Below, in pieces: positions 1 to 9,030 of a stretch of 64,000 nt of DNA. The DNA is from an uncultured Flavobacteriales bacterium (GTDB taxonomy: Bacteria > Bacteroidota > Bacteroidia > Flavobacteriales > BACL11): positions 289,996 through 353,995 of the forward strand of contig CAJIYM010000003.1 in NCBI GenBank assembly GCA_905181635.1, written 5' to 3'. The notes beneath the pieces are model-generated. The model made no database searches, was not told the DNA's origin, and saw only the letters and a program-made list of their open reading frames with translations. Numbering within the stretch: the stretch's first letter is position 1; the number at the start of each line of letters is the position of its first letter. A program made the translations under genes and the position numbers.

Positions 1-92
1 TTATGTTTCTTAATATTCTCTTCTCTTCGCTCACTAATAAAATGATTAAATACTGAATTCTGATTTCCCAAATTAATTATTTCTATTTTCAA
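1..92 (-). CDS. upp: Probable uracil phosphoribosyltransferase, N-terminal fragment
   Basis: Only the first 30 codons are present; the gene runs off the left edge. Read from a TTG at 92-90 the peptide begins MKIEIINLGNQNSVFNHFIS, then ERREENIKKH. From memory this resembles the start of Bacteroidota uracil phosphoribosyltransferases, which salvage uracil to UMP with PRPP. The match rests on a short conserved start, so the name is tentative. The TTG overlaps the 3' end of the upstream deacetylase gene by about 20 bases, which suggests translational coupling. A later TTG at 71-69 is an alternative start. Confidence 0.45.
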   Translation of the reverse strand, partial: MKIEIINLGNQNSVFNHFISERREENIKKH

Positions 93-1401
93 TATATATT
101 ATTTTAAGCATCTCCTCATACACATTTCGCCAACCTTTCCATACCCCCATATCACTAAAAGTATCGTTATGCCAAATGCTTATTAACATTCCATCTACTT
201 GTTTTACTTCATTTATAATTTCACCTAATTGCTGCAATACATCTTCAGGACTTAACTGCATATTAAACTTTAATGTATCATCAACTATTGCAAAGGGATA
301 AATTTTAATAGGCAAAACCTGCTCCACATCTAAGTTGTAGAATGTAAATGAACTAGCGATACCTGCCCTAAATCCTAAAGTAGAGGCGTAACCCATTGTA
401 TAATCATTATTAATACCAACCTCTAATAAACGTTTATATGTTTGAGGTAATGACAGTTGTAAAAAATGTTGACGACTAAAAGTAACCTCTCTCCTTTGAA
501 TATTCTCAAGTCGTTTTATCTCAACTGCTAATTGGTTTTCTTTAATACTTGAACCAAAAGAAGGATGAATACCCACTGGAGCCAAATCAGCTAAACGTTT
601 TACTAAAGCTTGAAATTTACTATTTGTATGAGAGATGTTTTTATCATTCAATCCATAATCCCCAAGTAGTACAAAATAACGTAAATCAAGACCATATTTC
701 TTCTGTAAATTAAATTGAAAGGAATAAGTATCAAAAGGGTCTTTTCTTTTCTTTAAGCTAACTGCAACTGCCATTTTTAAAGAATCAATATCGAACCGCA
801 ATATTGCCTTTAATAGAAAAGCAACTGAACGTACAAAACCTTTACCTTTATACATATATGCATTGTCAATATCAATAGTTGAAATGTACTTAAATACTGG
901 ATATTTTATTTGAAAATCAGGGAACTTATTCTTAATAACACTTATTAATTGCTTAGCCCAGATATTTACAACTGGCTTTTGTAAAAAATTATTTTTAAAG
1001 GCTAAACTCTCCTCTGCTTTAAATCTATTATAATTATCTTTTAGGTGAGGTAGATATTCCTCATATCTGGTTACTAAATAGAAACTTGCAGCAAAAATAT
1101 CATATGCAAAAGCATTTTCTCTTGAATTTTGAAAAAAAACTGGACAACTTTCGTGCTCCCCTACTTGGATTAACACTTCATTTATTCCTCGTTCATTTAA
1201 TAAAGAATGAGCCTCTACAAATATTTCATTCTCACAAATTGGTAATAGTGAATAATTTAATTTTGCAGTTTGAGCAGTTAAGTAAGCTTGCTTATCTTCA
1301 GTTAAAAGATATTCTATTTGGTAAATCTCATGAAAGATTAGCGAAAAGACATACTGATGCCTGGCTGAAATCTTAGGAATATATACTAACAAGCTTTGCA
1401 T
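73..1401 (-). CDS. Polysaccharide deacetylase family protein
   Basis: A 442-residue protein with no signal peptide. The N-terminal third looks like the conserved domain that precedes the deacetylase fold in many flavobacterial members. The deacetylase part begins near residue 170: TIDIDNAY (about 175-182) supplies the acidic metal-site pair of NodB-like enzymes, and GIHPSFGS (about 277-284) resembles the His-containing metal motif. WHNDTFSD near the C terminus would be the last conserved His region. The substrate is unknown; family members remove acetyl groups from cell-surface sugars. It ends in an overlap with the fragment at the left edge. The 65-base gap to rpsT contains a terminator, so it probably has its own promoter. 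Confidence 0.75.
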   Translation of the reverse strand: MQSLLVYIPKISARHQYVFSLIFHEIYQIEYLLTEDKQAYLTAQTAKLNYSLLPICENEIFVEAHSLLNERGINEVLIQVGEHESCPVFFQNSRENAFAYDIFAASFYLVTRYEEYLPHLKDNYNRFKAEESLAFKNNFLQKPVVNIWAKQLISVIKNKFPDFQIKYPVFKYISTIDIDNAYMYKGKGFVRSVAFLLKAILRFDIDSLKMAVAVSLKKRKDPFDTYSFQFNLQKKYGLDLRYFVLLGDYGLNDKNISHTNSKFQALVKRLADLAPVGIHPSFGSSIKENQLAVEIKRLENIQRREVTFSRQHFLQLSLPQTYKRLLEVGINNDYTMGYASTLGFRAGIASSFTFYNLDVEQVLPIKIYPFAIVDDTLKFNMQLSPEDVLQQLGEIINEVKQVDGMLISIWHNDTFSDMGVWKGWRNVYEEMLKIIYIENRNN

Positions 1402-1417
1402 TATGCAAATATAAAAA

Positions 1418-1446
1418 AAAGGGCTTATCGTAATGATAAACCCTTT
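1418..1446 (-). terminator. Rho-independent terminator of rpsT
   Basis: Read on the minus strand, AAAGGGTTTATC pairs with GATAAGCCCTTT around a five-base loop (one G-T pair) and is followed by a run of T. It lies 20 bases after the rpsT stop codon. Confidence 0.8.
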
Positions 1447-1466
1447 CTAGATAATTAAATTATTAC

Positions 1467-1721
1467 TTATGCTAATGCATTTACATGCTTAGATAATTTT
1501 GACTTTAAATTAGAAGATTTATTCTTGTGAATAATATTTCTTTTTGTCAATTTATCCAACATACCTGAAACTTTAGGAAATAAAGCAGCTGCTTCTTTTT
1601 TATCTGTTAAAGCACGCAAAGCCCTTACTGCATTTCTTACAGTTTTATGCTGATACTTATTTAACAATCTTTTTGTTTCTGATTGTCTTATTCTTTTTAT
1701 TGCTGACTTATGATTTGCCAT
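1467..1721 (-). CDS. rpsT: 30S ribosomal protein S20
   Basis: An 84-residue basic helical protein starting [18 protein letters not shown], typical of bS20, which binds 16S rRNA in the small subunit. The frame is open further upstream, but that extension would translate through a tRNA gene, so the ATG at 1721-1719 is the real start. The gene begins 15 bases after the 3' end of tRNA-Glu. No terminator or clear promoter separates them, so the two are probably one transcript processed at the tRNA 3' end. A hairpin terminator follows the stop. Confidence 0.96.
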   Translation of the reverse strand: MANHKSAIKRIRQSETKRLLNKYQHKTVRNAVRALRALTDKKEAAALFPKVSGMLDKLTKRNIIHKNKSSNLKSKLSKHVNALA

Positions 1722-1736
1722 AGTTTTAAATTTTAG

Positions 1737-1808
1737 TAGCCCGACGGAGAATCGAACTCCGGTTACATGGATGAAAACCATGCGTCCTAACCACTAGACG
1801 ACCGGGCC
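1737..1808 (-). tRNA. tRNA-Glu (anticodon TTC)
   Basis: The 72-nt minus-strand sequence starts GGCCCGGTCGTCTAGTGGTT and folds as a cloverleaf. The acceptor stem pairs GGCCCGG with TCGGGCT. The anticodon stem is CATGG/CCATG around the loop TTTTCAT, giving anticodon TTC. The T arm is CGGAG-TTCGATT-CTCCG. The CCA end is not encoded, because the next bases are CTA. Confidence 0.97.
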
Positions 1809-1832
1809 ATAATGTTCTCAAAATTGAGGGTG

Positions 1833-1840
1833 CAAATTTA
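1833..1840 (-). promoter_or_regulatory. -7 box for tRNA-Glu/rpsT
   Basis: The minus strand reads TAAATTTG, an exact match to the Bacteroidota -7 consensus TAnnTTTG, 24 bases before the tRNA 5' end. No clear TTG -33 element is seen upstream. Confidence 0.55.
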
Positions 1841-1866
1841 TATTTTTTTTAATACCACACGAAAAA

Positions 1867-2541
1867 TTAATCATTATTTGTTTCAAAAGAAAATTTATAA
1901 CCCATTCTTTTAGCAGTTTTTAGTTTTTGATTGCTATTCATATCTAGTATTTGGTGAATAGAAACTACTTTAACATCGTTGAAGTTTGGCGCTTGTAAAT
2001 CAAAGTTTAAAGCATAAAGCATTGTTTCGTTAATAATTTTATCAATTTGAACTGTATTTATTTGTTGATTTTTAAAGTCATTAAACAATAAACCTAATTG
2101 TTCATCACCCTCTACAAAAAAATGTTTATCCTTATTAACAAATACACGAGCTATTAAATAACCCGCATCGTTCATACGATTATATTTAAAGGAATCAGAA
2201 AGGAAATTATAGATATTAATCACCCCACAAAAAGATCTTAATGTATCTTCTTTAACATATTTTGTTTTATGAATTGAATGTGAGTTTTGGAAATCAAAAA
2301 TATTTGAATGCATGTGAAAAAGTAAAGTGTCTCCTGAGAACTTTAATTTTGATTCAAAATCACCAGCTGAAGAATAAATAACCTGTACATCTTTATCAGT
2401 TAATTCATTATTAATAATCTCTGATTTAGCTTTTAAATACTGCTGAAATTCAGTGAAAACAGATTTCGTTTTTCGAAAAACCTCTTGCTTTGTGCTAGAT
2501 TTAGTCTTTAATAGTTTAACAATTTTTTCTTTATTATTCAT
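1867..2541 (-). CDS. Conserved hypothetical protein next to proS
   Basis: A 224-residue soluble protein that I do not recognise by function. It has no signal peptide or membrane segment. The N terminus is lysine-rich and helical (about 1-45), followed by a mixed alpha/beta region with motifs such as DTLLFHMHSNIFDFQNSH and DAGYLIARVFVNKD. It starts 3 bases after the proS stop codon on the same strand, so the two are very probably co-transcribed. I recall similar proteins beside proS in other Flavobacteriales, but I cannot assign a role. Confidence 0.7.
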   Translation of the reverse strand: MNNKEKIVKLLKTKSSTKQEVFRKTKSVFTEFQQYLKAKSEIINNELTDKDVQVIYSSAGDFESKLKFSGDTLLFHMHSNIFDFQNSHSIHKTKYVKEDTLRSFCGVINIYNFLSDSFKYNRMNDAGYLIARVFVNKDKHFFVEGDEQLGLLFNDFKNQQINTVQIDKIINETMLYALNFDLQAPNFNDVKVVSIHQILDMNSNQKLKTAKRMGYKFSFETNND

Positions 2542-2544
2542 ATT

Positions 2545-4017
2545 TCAATATGCTTTTGCAAATAATACTCTATGAGCTGATCGGTTTCCTGTAAAAATAC
2601 AAAACCCATCTTCCTGTTTGACGTCCAAAGGGATACATCTTATTGTTGCTTTAGTTTCTTGTTTAATTAATTCTTCAGTTTCAGAAGTACCATCCCAATG
2701 CGCATATACAAAACCACCTTTTTCTATTAACTTCATAAACTCCTCTTTGGAGTCGGCTTTATAGGTTTTTTCTTCACGGTAAGTTAATGCTTTTTTATAT
2801 AAATTATCTTGAATATTCTCTAAAAGATGTTCAACCTTATTTTCAATATCTATTATCTGGTAAGTTTCTTTTTCCAAAGTATCTCTACGAGCCACTTCAA
2901 TAGTACCGTTTTCTAAATCACGAGCCCCTAATGCTAAACGCAATGGCACTCCTTTCAATTCGTATTCTGCAAATTTCCAACCTGGCTTATGTGTATCTCT
3001 ATTATCAAATTTAACTGATATACCTTTTTCCTCTAAAGCTTTCTTCACTCTATTCGCAACCTCTGACACAGCATTTAATTGTTCTTCTCCTTTGTAAATG
3101 GGTACAATAACTACTTGAAATGGCGCTAATCTAGGAGGTAATACTAATCCATTGTCATCAGAATGCGTCATAATTAAAGCCCCCATCAAACGAGTTGAAA
3201 CGCCCCATGATGAAGCCCAAACATATTCTTTCTTCCCTTCCTTAGTTGCAAACTTCACATCAAAAGCTTTTGCAAAATTCTGGCCTAAAAAATGAGATGT
3301 ACCTGCTTGTAAAGCTTTTCCATCCTGCATAAGCGCCTCAATACAGTAGGTTTCTTCAGCACCTGCAAAACGCTCATTGGCTGATTTTAAGCCTTGAACA
3401 ACTGGCATTGCCATAAAGTTTTTAGCAAAATCAGCATAAATACCAATCATCTGCTCAGTTTCTTCTACAGCTTCTTTTTTAGTAGCATGAGCGGTATGTC
3501 CTTCTTGCCATAAAAACTCGGTAGTACGTAAAAACAATCTTGTACGCATTTCCCATCTAACTACATTTGCCCATTGGTTTATCAAAATTGGCAAATCACG
3601 ATATGATTGTATCCACTTTCGGTAAGTATCCCAAATAATGGTTTCAGATGTAGGGCGAACAATTAATTCTTCTTCTAATTTAGCTGTAGGATCAACTATT
3701 AACCCACTACCATCCTCAGCATTTTTTAAACGATAATGCGTAACGACAGCACATTCTTTTGCAAATCCCTCAACATGATCAGCCTCTTTACTTAAATATG
3801 ATTTTGGGATAAAAAGAGGGAAATAAGCATTCACATGACCTGTTGCTTTAAACATCCTATCAAGCTCTGCTTGCATTTTTTCCCAAATTGCAAATCCATA
3901 AGGTTTGATTACCATACAACCTCTTACCCCTGAATTCTCTGCTAAATCAGCACCTTGTACAATTTCATTGTACCATTGTGAATAATCCTCTTTACGTGAT
4001 GTTAGTTTTTTTGCCAT
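2545..4017 (-). CDS. proS: Prolyl-tRNA synthetase, archaeal-type short form
   Basis: A 490-residue class II synthetase that charges tRNA-Pro. Class II motifs are visible: motif 2 around [32 protein letters not shown] with the FLWQEGHT signature, and the upstream RPTSE motif. The C-terminal anticodon-binding domain starts around residue 300 ([10 protein letters not shown]), and the protein ends in a short zinc-ribbon-like tail finishing in Tyr. The bacterial editing insertion is missing, as expected for the short archaeal/eukaryotic type usual in Bacteroidota. The hypothetical gene directly downstream is probably in the same operon. Confidence 0.96.
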   Translation of the reverse strand: MAKKLTSRKEDYSQWYNEIVQGADLAENSGVRGCMVIKPYGFAIWEKMQAELDRMFKATGHVNAYFPLFIPKSYLSKEADHVEGFAKECAVVTHYRLKNAEDGSGLIVDPTAKLEEELIVRPTSETIIWDTYRKWIQSYRDLPILINQWANVVRWEMRTRLFLRTTEFLWQEGHTAHATKKEAVEETEQMIGIYADFAKNFMAMPVVQGLKSANERFAGAEETYCIEALMQDGKALQAGTSHFLGQNFAKAFDVKFATKEGKKEYVWASSWGVSTRLMGALIMTHSDDNGLVLPPRLAPFQVVIVPIYKGEEQLNAVSEVANRVKKALEEKGISVKFDNRDTHKPGWKFAEYELKGVPLRLALGARDLENGTIEVARRDTLEKETYQIIDIENKVEHLLENIQDNLYKKALTYREEKTYKADSKEEFMKLIEKGGFVYAHWDGTSETEELIKQETKATIRCIPLDVKQEDGFCIFTGNRSAHRVLFAKAY

Positions 4018-4132
4018 TTTGCTTTAAAAAATGTAATTTTGTAATGTTATTTTCGTTAACTTATAAAAGTTGTACAAAACTAACAAATTAAACTAGCATA
4101 AGTTTATGCCTGTCAAACAAAAACATACTACT

Positions 4133-5110
4133 ATGAGACCTTTACTTTCTACCTCTATCGTTTTACTTTTTTTATCTTCTTGCATTACAACCACCCATAT
4201 GAATTATAGCGACCCTAATTATTTGGCTAGTACTGAATTCAGTAGTTATGATGATATTGTAACAGAACCTCTAGCTGAAATTGAACAAACACAATATACA
4301 GACACAATAACTAATGATTATTATAGCGAACATGATGTGGCTGATGATTATTATGATTATAGTTTTTCCTCAAGAATAAGAAGATTTCATAGACCAATGT
4401 ATTATAGTAATTATTATGGTGGACTTTATACTGATTATTACTGGTATAACAATGATCCTTTCTATTGCGGAACAAGCATCTATTACGGATACAATTGGAA
4501 TTCTCCTTATTACTCATACTATTCTCCTTATTACTATAACAATTACAATAGTTATTACGCTTATGGACACAACAATTACCACCATAATACACCAACTTAT
4601 ACTAATTACAATACTAACAACAACCACACAACAGGACATAGAGGCTCATTATCCTCACATTTAAGCGGAAGAGGGGTAAAAACAAATGCTATTATCCCGA
4701 ATACTAATATTAACATATCAACCTTAAGCATTAGGAATGGGAATACTTTAAAAAATAATACCCGCAATACAATTAGTAATACCGCAATAAAAACAAAACC
4801 TTACAGAGGAAATACGACAATTAATACAGGTAATAGCAGAGGTAATACAAGTACAAAAACAAATACCAACAGAGCTAATACTACTCCCAAAACAAACAAC
4901 ACTTATAGAGGGAATACATCAAATAAGACTACTACTAAAAAAGGAAATCGCACATATACTGCTCCAAAATCAAACACAAATAACAAAAGTTATTCAACTC
5001 CAAAATCTAACTCCAGTAATAGAAGTTATAATTCAGGAAGTAGTAAGTCTAACAGTGGAAGTAGATCCTCAGGAAATTCAAATAGAAGAAGTACAAAACC
5101 AAGAAAATAA
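4133..5110 (+). CDS. Tyr/Asn/Thr-rich lipoprotein of unknown function
   Basis: A protein of about 325 residues. Counting from the ATG at 4133 it opens MRPLLSTSIVLLFLSSC, a lipoprotein signal peptide with Cys at the lipobox. The ATG at 4106 would put nine polar residues before the signal and is less likely. After an acidic stretch comes a Tyr/Asn-rich middle (about 85-150, with many YY, NYY and PYY units). The C-terminal half is low-complexity Asn, Thr, Ser, Arg and Lys. Such composition suggests a surface-exposed structural or adhesive role, but there is no recognisable fold. The next gene starts 3 bases after its stop, so both are probably exported envelope proteins of one operon. Confidence 0.75.
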   Translation: MRPLLSTSIVLLFLSSCITTTHMNYSDPNYLASTEFSSYDDIVTEPLAEIEQTQYTDTITNDYYSEHDVADDYYDYSFSSRIRRFHRPMYYSNYYGGLYTDYYWYNNDPFYCGTSIYYGYNWNSPYYSYYSPYYYNNYNSYYAYGHNNYHHNTPTYTNYNTNNNHTTGHRGSLSSHLSGRGVKTNAIIPNTNINISTLSIRNGNTLKNNTRNTISNTAIKTKPYRGNTTINTGNSRGNTSTKTNTNRANTTPKTNNTYRGNTSNKTTTKKGNRTYTAPKSNTNNKSYSTPKSNSSNRSYNSGSSKSNSGSRSSGNSNRRSTKPRK

Positions 5111-5113
5111 CAA

Positions 5114-6571
5114 ATGAAAAAAGGATTATTAGCAATATCAATTATTGCACTAAGCAGTATTACTTTATTAGCTCAAAACGAGATTGATGCTTTACGTTTT
5201 TCTCAAGATGCACCATTAGGCACAGCTCGTTTTTCAGCTATGAGTGGTGCATTTGGCTCTTTGGGTGGAGAGTTTTCCGCACTAAGTCTAAACCCTGCAG
5301 GAATTGGAATGTATCAGTTTTCTGAATTTAGCTTTACCCCAAGTTTCAACTTAAATAGCAATACTTCTTACTACGGAAATAAAGTAACTGACTACGAATC
5401 AGGATTAAAAATAGGCAATATAGGACTTGTATTTTCAAGTCCAAGAGAAAATTCAGAATGGAAAAGAATCAATTTTGCTATTGGCTGGAATCAATTAGCA
5501 AATTATGATGGCAATATTAGAATTCAAGGTGAGAACAATACTTCCTCAATAGCTGATAATATCTTAGCGATTTCTCAAGGCAATTCTATTGATGAGTTAA
5601 ATACACTTTATTCTGCGCCTGCTTTCTGGACGAACTTAATTGATTTAGCAGACAATAGTTTAGACTCAATAACTGATTGGTATGCTCAAGATAACGGAAA
5701 TTATATTTCCCATGTTAACGGAAATTCTTCAAAAACTCAAATTAAAAATATTCATTCTATTGGAGGGAAAAATGAGTTTATTTTCTCTATCGGAGGCTCC
5801 TTTAATGAACAATTATATTTAGGAGCTACAATAGGAATTCCTACTTTAGATTATTATGAACAATCAACTTATAGTGAAACAAATCTTGAAGATACAATTA
5901 ATGGGTTGAAAGGATTTGATATACATGAGGAATTAAGCGTCTATGGAGCTGGTCTAAACTTAAAATTAGGTGCAATACTTAGAGTAAATGATAATTTAAA
6001 ACTAGGTGCTGCCCTGCACACCCCAACGGCTTATAGTATTGAAGAAAATTTCAGCACAAGCTTAACAACACATTTTTCTGTAGAAAGCATTACAGAAAGT
6101 TCAAATCCTAACTACTTTGAATACGATTTAATTACGCCATGGAAAGCAATTTTAAGCGCATCATCCTTGTTAAACAATAATATTCTATTAAGTGCCGACT
6201 ATGAGTTAGTTGACTACTCTTTCTCAAGCATGCATTCTAGTCAATACACGTTTACTGACGAGAACAATGTTATTAAAGATCTATACACCCAAGCTACAAA
6301 TATCCGTTTTGGTGCCGAGATAAATATAAAGCCTTTTGTAGTTAGAACTGGATACTCAAAATACGGAAGTGCATTTGCAAACAAAGATTACAGTAAAGAA
6401 AATTTCAGCTTTGGATTAGGAATAAATAATGGAGGATACTATTTGGATGCTTCTTATGTATTATCACAAGGAAATGGTGAACAGCTATTATATAGTGAAG
6501 ATTATATTAGCCCTATTTCCACTGTAAATACAAATCATAACCTAATATTTACTATAGGATTCAGGTATTAA
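5114..6571 (+). CDS. Outer membrane beta-barrel transport protein, OMPP1/FadL/TodX family
   Basis: A 485-residue protein with a signal peptide ending LLAQ (about 1-21). The segment after it, with SAMSGAFGSLGGEFSALS followed by LNPAGIGMYQ, is the N-terminal hatch signature of FadL-like porins. Many alternating-hydrophobic strands follow, and the protein ends in a Phe-Arg-Tyr terminal strand (TIGFRY), as expected for BAM-dependent barrels. The family moves hydrophobic molecules across the outer membrane; the substrate here is unknown. It follows the lipoprotein gene by 3 bases. Confidence 0.8.
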   Translation: MKKGLLAISIIALSSITLLAQNEIDALRFSQDAPLGTARFSAMSGAFGSLGGEFSALSLNPAGIGMYQFSEFSFTPSFNLNSNTSYYGNKVTDYESGLKIGNIGLVFSSPRENSEWKRINFAIGWNQLANYDGNIRIQGENNTSSIADNILAISQGNSIDELNTLYSAPAFWTNLIDLADNSLDSITDWYAQDNGNYISHVNGNSSKTQIKNIHSIGGKNEFIFSIGGSFNEQLYLGATIGIPTLDYYEQSTYSETNLEDTINGLKGFDIHEELSVYGAGLNLKLGAILRVNDNLKLGAALHTPTAYSIEENFSTSLTTHFSVESITESSNPNYFEYDLITPWKAILSASSLLNNNILLSADYELVDYSFSSMHSSQYTFTDENNVIKDLYTQATNIRFGAEINIKPFVVRTGYSKYGSAFANKDYSKENFSFGLGINNGGYYLDASYVLSQGNGEQLLYSEDYISPISTVNTNHNLIFTIGFRY

Positions 6572-6731
6572 TCAATAATTTTGATGTAACTGATTTGCCG
6601 TAGAGAGTAAAAATGTAATAGTTAAAGTGACTTGTAACTCTTAAAAATCAATAACAGGAATTTATAATTTGAATAAGGGAGTTTTAGAATCTAACAATTG
6701 AATACAAAATTGCTCAACCGAATCAGAATTC

Positions 6732-8210
6732 CTAACCTTCTAAACTAATCATTGCTCGATTAAGTCCTGATTTAGCCTTTTGATGTATTCCTCTTTCATA
6801 GTCAAAGTTTGATATAGATAAACATTTTTCAAAGTAGATTATTGCTTTTTTAGTATCATTTTTCTTTTCATAAATCAATCCTATTTGTAAAGCAGACATA
6901 GGGGCATAGTAGTTTGTAGATTTTTTCCCTAAATCAAATGATTTCTGATATTTAGCAATTACATGTTCATCCACATAATTCAGCTTTGATTGAATACGAG
7001 CTAGACGATAATAATACTCATCAAAAAATAATGTAAATTCTGACAAATTAATTATACTGGTAAGTTCTAAAAGTGCTTTCTCATAATATCCGCCATCATA
7101 AAGTAATCTTGCTCTTAATAATTTTGGAGAATTCAAATGGTTTTTCTCAGCCTCTTTTAAGGCAACTTTATCTTCATCAATAAATGATCTTCCTTCTAAT
7201 TTTATTTTTTTCAAATATCCCATTTCTTCAACACTCTTTTTTTGTAAAAAAGCAATCCAAGACAATTTTTGATAGGCAGATTTTATATAATTATTTCCTT
7301 TAAAATTCTTAAGAAACCGAATAAAATACATCTCAGATTTTTCATAATCTAATGAGTACAAATAAGAGATGCCTTGTAAATAATCTAAATAATGAAAAGG
7401 ATATCTCCCTTGATCAGCTGGACGGTTTTCCAACACCTTAATACATAAAGCATTCTTACCTAAAGCATGCGAAAGACGAGCTGCAGCAAAATTTAACAGA
7501 TAATTATCGGAATACTCACTTGATATTACATCCAATAATTGCTTATAAGCTATCTCATTATTGGTCATATTTAACTGCAAGAAAGTAGTTAAGAATAAAA
7601 CTTCTGAATGATACATTTCCATTTCCTCATCGTGTAACAAAGACTTCAACTCTGATAGTCCAAGCTCAACACTTCCCACCATACCTACTAAGTTAATGAC
7701 CCATTGATATTTTTCAGGAATAGCCCCAACTAAAGTATGCAATAATCCTAATCCCTTTATATTGAGTTTAAAATTAGGAAATCGCTCTTGATTTTGTTCC
7801 AAAAGAGAATAGGCTTTCTGAATCTCATAAGCAGAAGTTAAGTATTCATTAAATTTTAAACGAGCAAAAGCCCATTGTAAATGCACTTCAGCCTGAGCAT
7901 ATAAATAATAAGGAGAACTATTATCCCCTGCTTTAATAAAATCAATTCTATGGGATTTCAATTCCTTTGCAGTTGAGAAAAAATCTTCTTCTTCCCCAAT
8001 AAGAATCGTTAAAAAGTCAATATAATTTTGATGCAAAACAAGGATAGCATTATCAGGGTTTTCTAATTGTTCTATTTGAAGCAATTTATTAGCAGCCTCA
8101 AATTCCAAATTGATAATATGAGTGTACGATAGCTGCATTCTTTCATTCATCTGAAATGATGCAAATAAAGGGTTAGTTAAAAAAAGAAATAGTAACGTTA
8201 AAATTCTCAT
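6732..8210 (-). CDS. Secreted tetratricopeptide-repeat protein
   Basis: A 492-residue protein with an N-terminal signal peptide (MRILTLLFLFLTNPLFASF). The rest is all-helical with TPR-like units, clearest near the C terminus (ALQIGLIYEKKNDTKKAIIYFEKCL). It contains the segment GLGLLHTLVGAIPEKYQWV, which I associate with a conserved bacterial TPR family. It is probably periplasmic and mediates protein contacts; the partner is unknown. It is separated from the upstream zinc-ribbon gene by a terminator, so it is probably transcribed alone. Confidence 0.7.
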   Translation of the reverse strand: MRILTLLFLFLTNPLFASFQMNERMQLSYTHIINLEFEAANKLLQIEQLENPDNAILVLHQNYIDFLTILIGEEEDFFSTAKELKSHRIDFIKAGDNSSPYYLYAQAEVHLQWAFARLKFNEYLTSAYEIQKAYSLLEQNQERFPNFKLNIKGLGLLHTLVGAIPEKYQWVINLVGMVGSVELGLSELKSLLHDEEMEMYHSEVLFLTTFLQLNMTNNEIAYKQLLDVISSEYSDNYLLNFAAARLSHALGKNALCIKVLENRPADQGRYPFHYLDYLQGISYLYSLDYEKSEMYFIRFLKNFKGNNYIKSAYQKLSWIAFLQKKSVEEMGYLKKIKLEGRSFIDEDKVALKEAEKNHLNSPKLLRARLLYDGGYYEKALLELTSIINLSEFTLFFDEYYYRLARIQSKLNYVDEHVIAKYQKSFDLGKKSTNYYAPMSALQIGLIYEKKNDTKKAIIYFEKCLSISNFDYERGIHQKAKSGLNRAMISLEG

Positions 8211-8219
8211 TATATAAAA

Positions 8220-8249
8220 AAAGGGACCTCAAAAATATGAAATCCCTTT
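8220..8249 (-). terminator. Rho-independent terminator after the zinc-ribbon gene
   Basis: On the minus strand AAAGGGA and TCCCTTT pair around a 16-base loop and run into seven T. It sits 19 bases past the stop of the 8269-9030 gene and just before the start of the TPR gene. Confidence 0.65.
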
Positions 8250-8268
8250 AAATTAAGATCGTTTATTA

Positions 8269-9030
8269 TTAAGCTTCTTGCTCTTCAAATATATTTGAGT
8301 CAACCATAATTCTACCACAATGCTCACAAACAATTACTTTTTTGTGCATTTGAATATCTAATTGTCTTTGTGGTGGGATTTGACTAAAGCAACCTCCACA
8401 AGCATCACGCTCAACAGAAACAACTGCCAAACCATTTGACACTTTGCTTCTAATTCTCTTATAAGCATTTAATAATCTTTCTTCAATTACTTTTTCTGCT
8501 TTTGCAGAATCCTTCATTAAAGCAACTTCTTCTTTTTCTGTTTCTTTGATTATTTCATCAAGTTCACTTTGCTTAATTTTTAATTCTTCTTTCTTTTCAG
8601 AAATTTGAGCCTTACAAGCATTGATGATTTCAGTCTTATGCAAAACGTTAGCTTCATTTTGAGCTTTATTCTTCTCAGCAATCTGAATTTCTAAGTTTTG
8701 AAACTCTACTTCCTTTGTTAAGGAAGTAAATTCACGATTATTCTTAATGTTTTTTAATTGCTTTTCATACTTTTCAATAGCATCTGCAGCTAACTCAACA
8801 GTTTTTTTGTTAGCTGTAATATTACTATTAATAGTTATTAATTCCTCATTAAATTTCTCTAATCGAGTACTTAATCCTTCCATTAAATCTTCTAAATCTT
8901 CAATTTCCAAAGGCAATTCACCTCTGATAATTCTAATTTTATCTACTTCGGTATCAATTACTTGAAGTTGGTGTAAAGCTTTCAATTTATCTTCAACAGA
9001 AGCTGTGATTTTTTTAGTTGTTTTTGCCAT
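8269..9030 (-). CDS. Coiled-coil protein with C-terminal C4 zinc ribbon
   Basis: A 253-residue protein. Residues about 15-185 form a long charged antiparallel coiled coil. The C-terminal domain carries two Cys pairs, CGGC (about 211-214) and CEHC (about 235-238), separated by the conserved QIPPQRQLDIQ. This is the architecture of the bacterial C4 zinc-ribbon coiled-coil family (CT398-like), thought to bind nucleic acid or protein; the exact function is not established. Its start overlaps the stop of the Nif3-like gene by one base, so the two form an operon, a pairing common in Bacteroidota. Confidence 0.85.
   Translation of the reverse strand: MAKTTKKITASVEDKLKALHQLQVIDTEVDKIRIIRGELPLEIEDLEDLMEGLSTRLEKFNEELITINSNITANKKTVELAADAIEKYEKQLKNIKNNREFTSLTKEVEFQNLEIQIAEKNKAQNEANVLHKTEIINACKAQISEKKEELKIKQSELDEIIKETEKEEVALMKDSAKAEKVIEERLLNAYKRIRSKVSNGLAVVSVERDACGGCFSQIPPQRQLDIQMHKKVIVCEHCGRIMVDSNIFEEQEA

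Noticed and set aside
1086..1376. Plus-strand frame inside the deacetylase gene
   Set aside because: It is the reverse shadow of a conserved protein and has no features of its own.
1722..1781. N-terminal extension of rpsT
   Set aside because: It would translate through tRNA-Glu and gives residues absent from S20.
4311..4664. Alternate frames in the Tyr/Asn-rich gene
   Set aside because: They arise from the repetitive codons of the lipoprotein gene and have no start context or conserved pattern.
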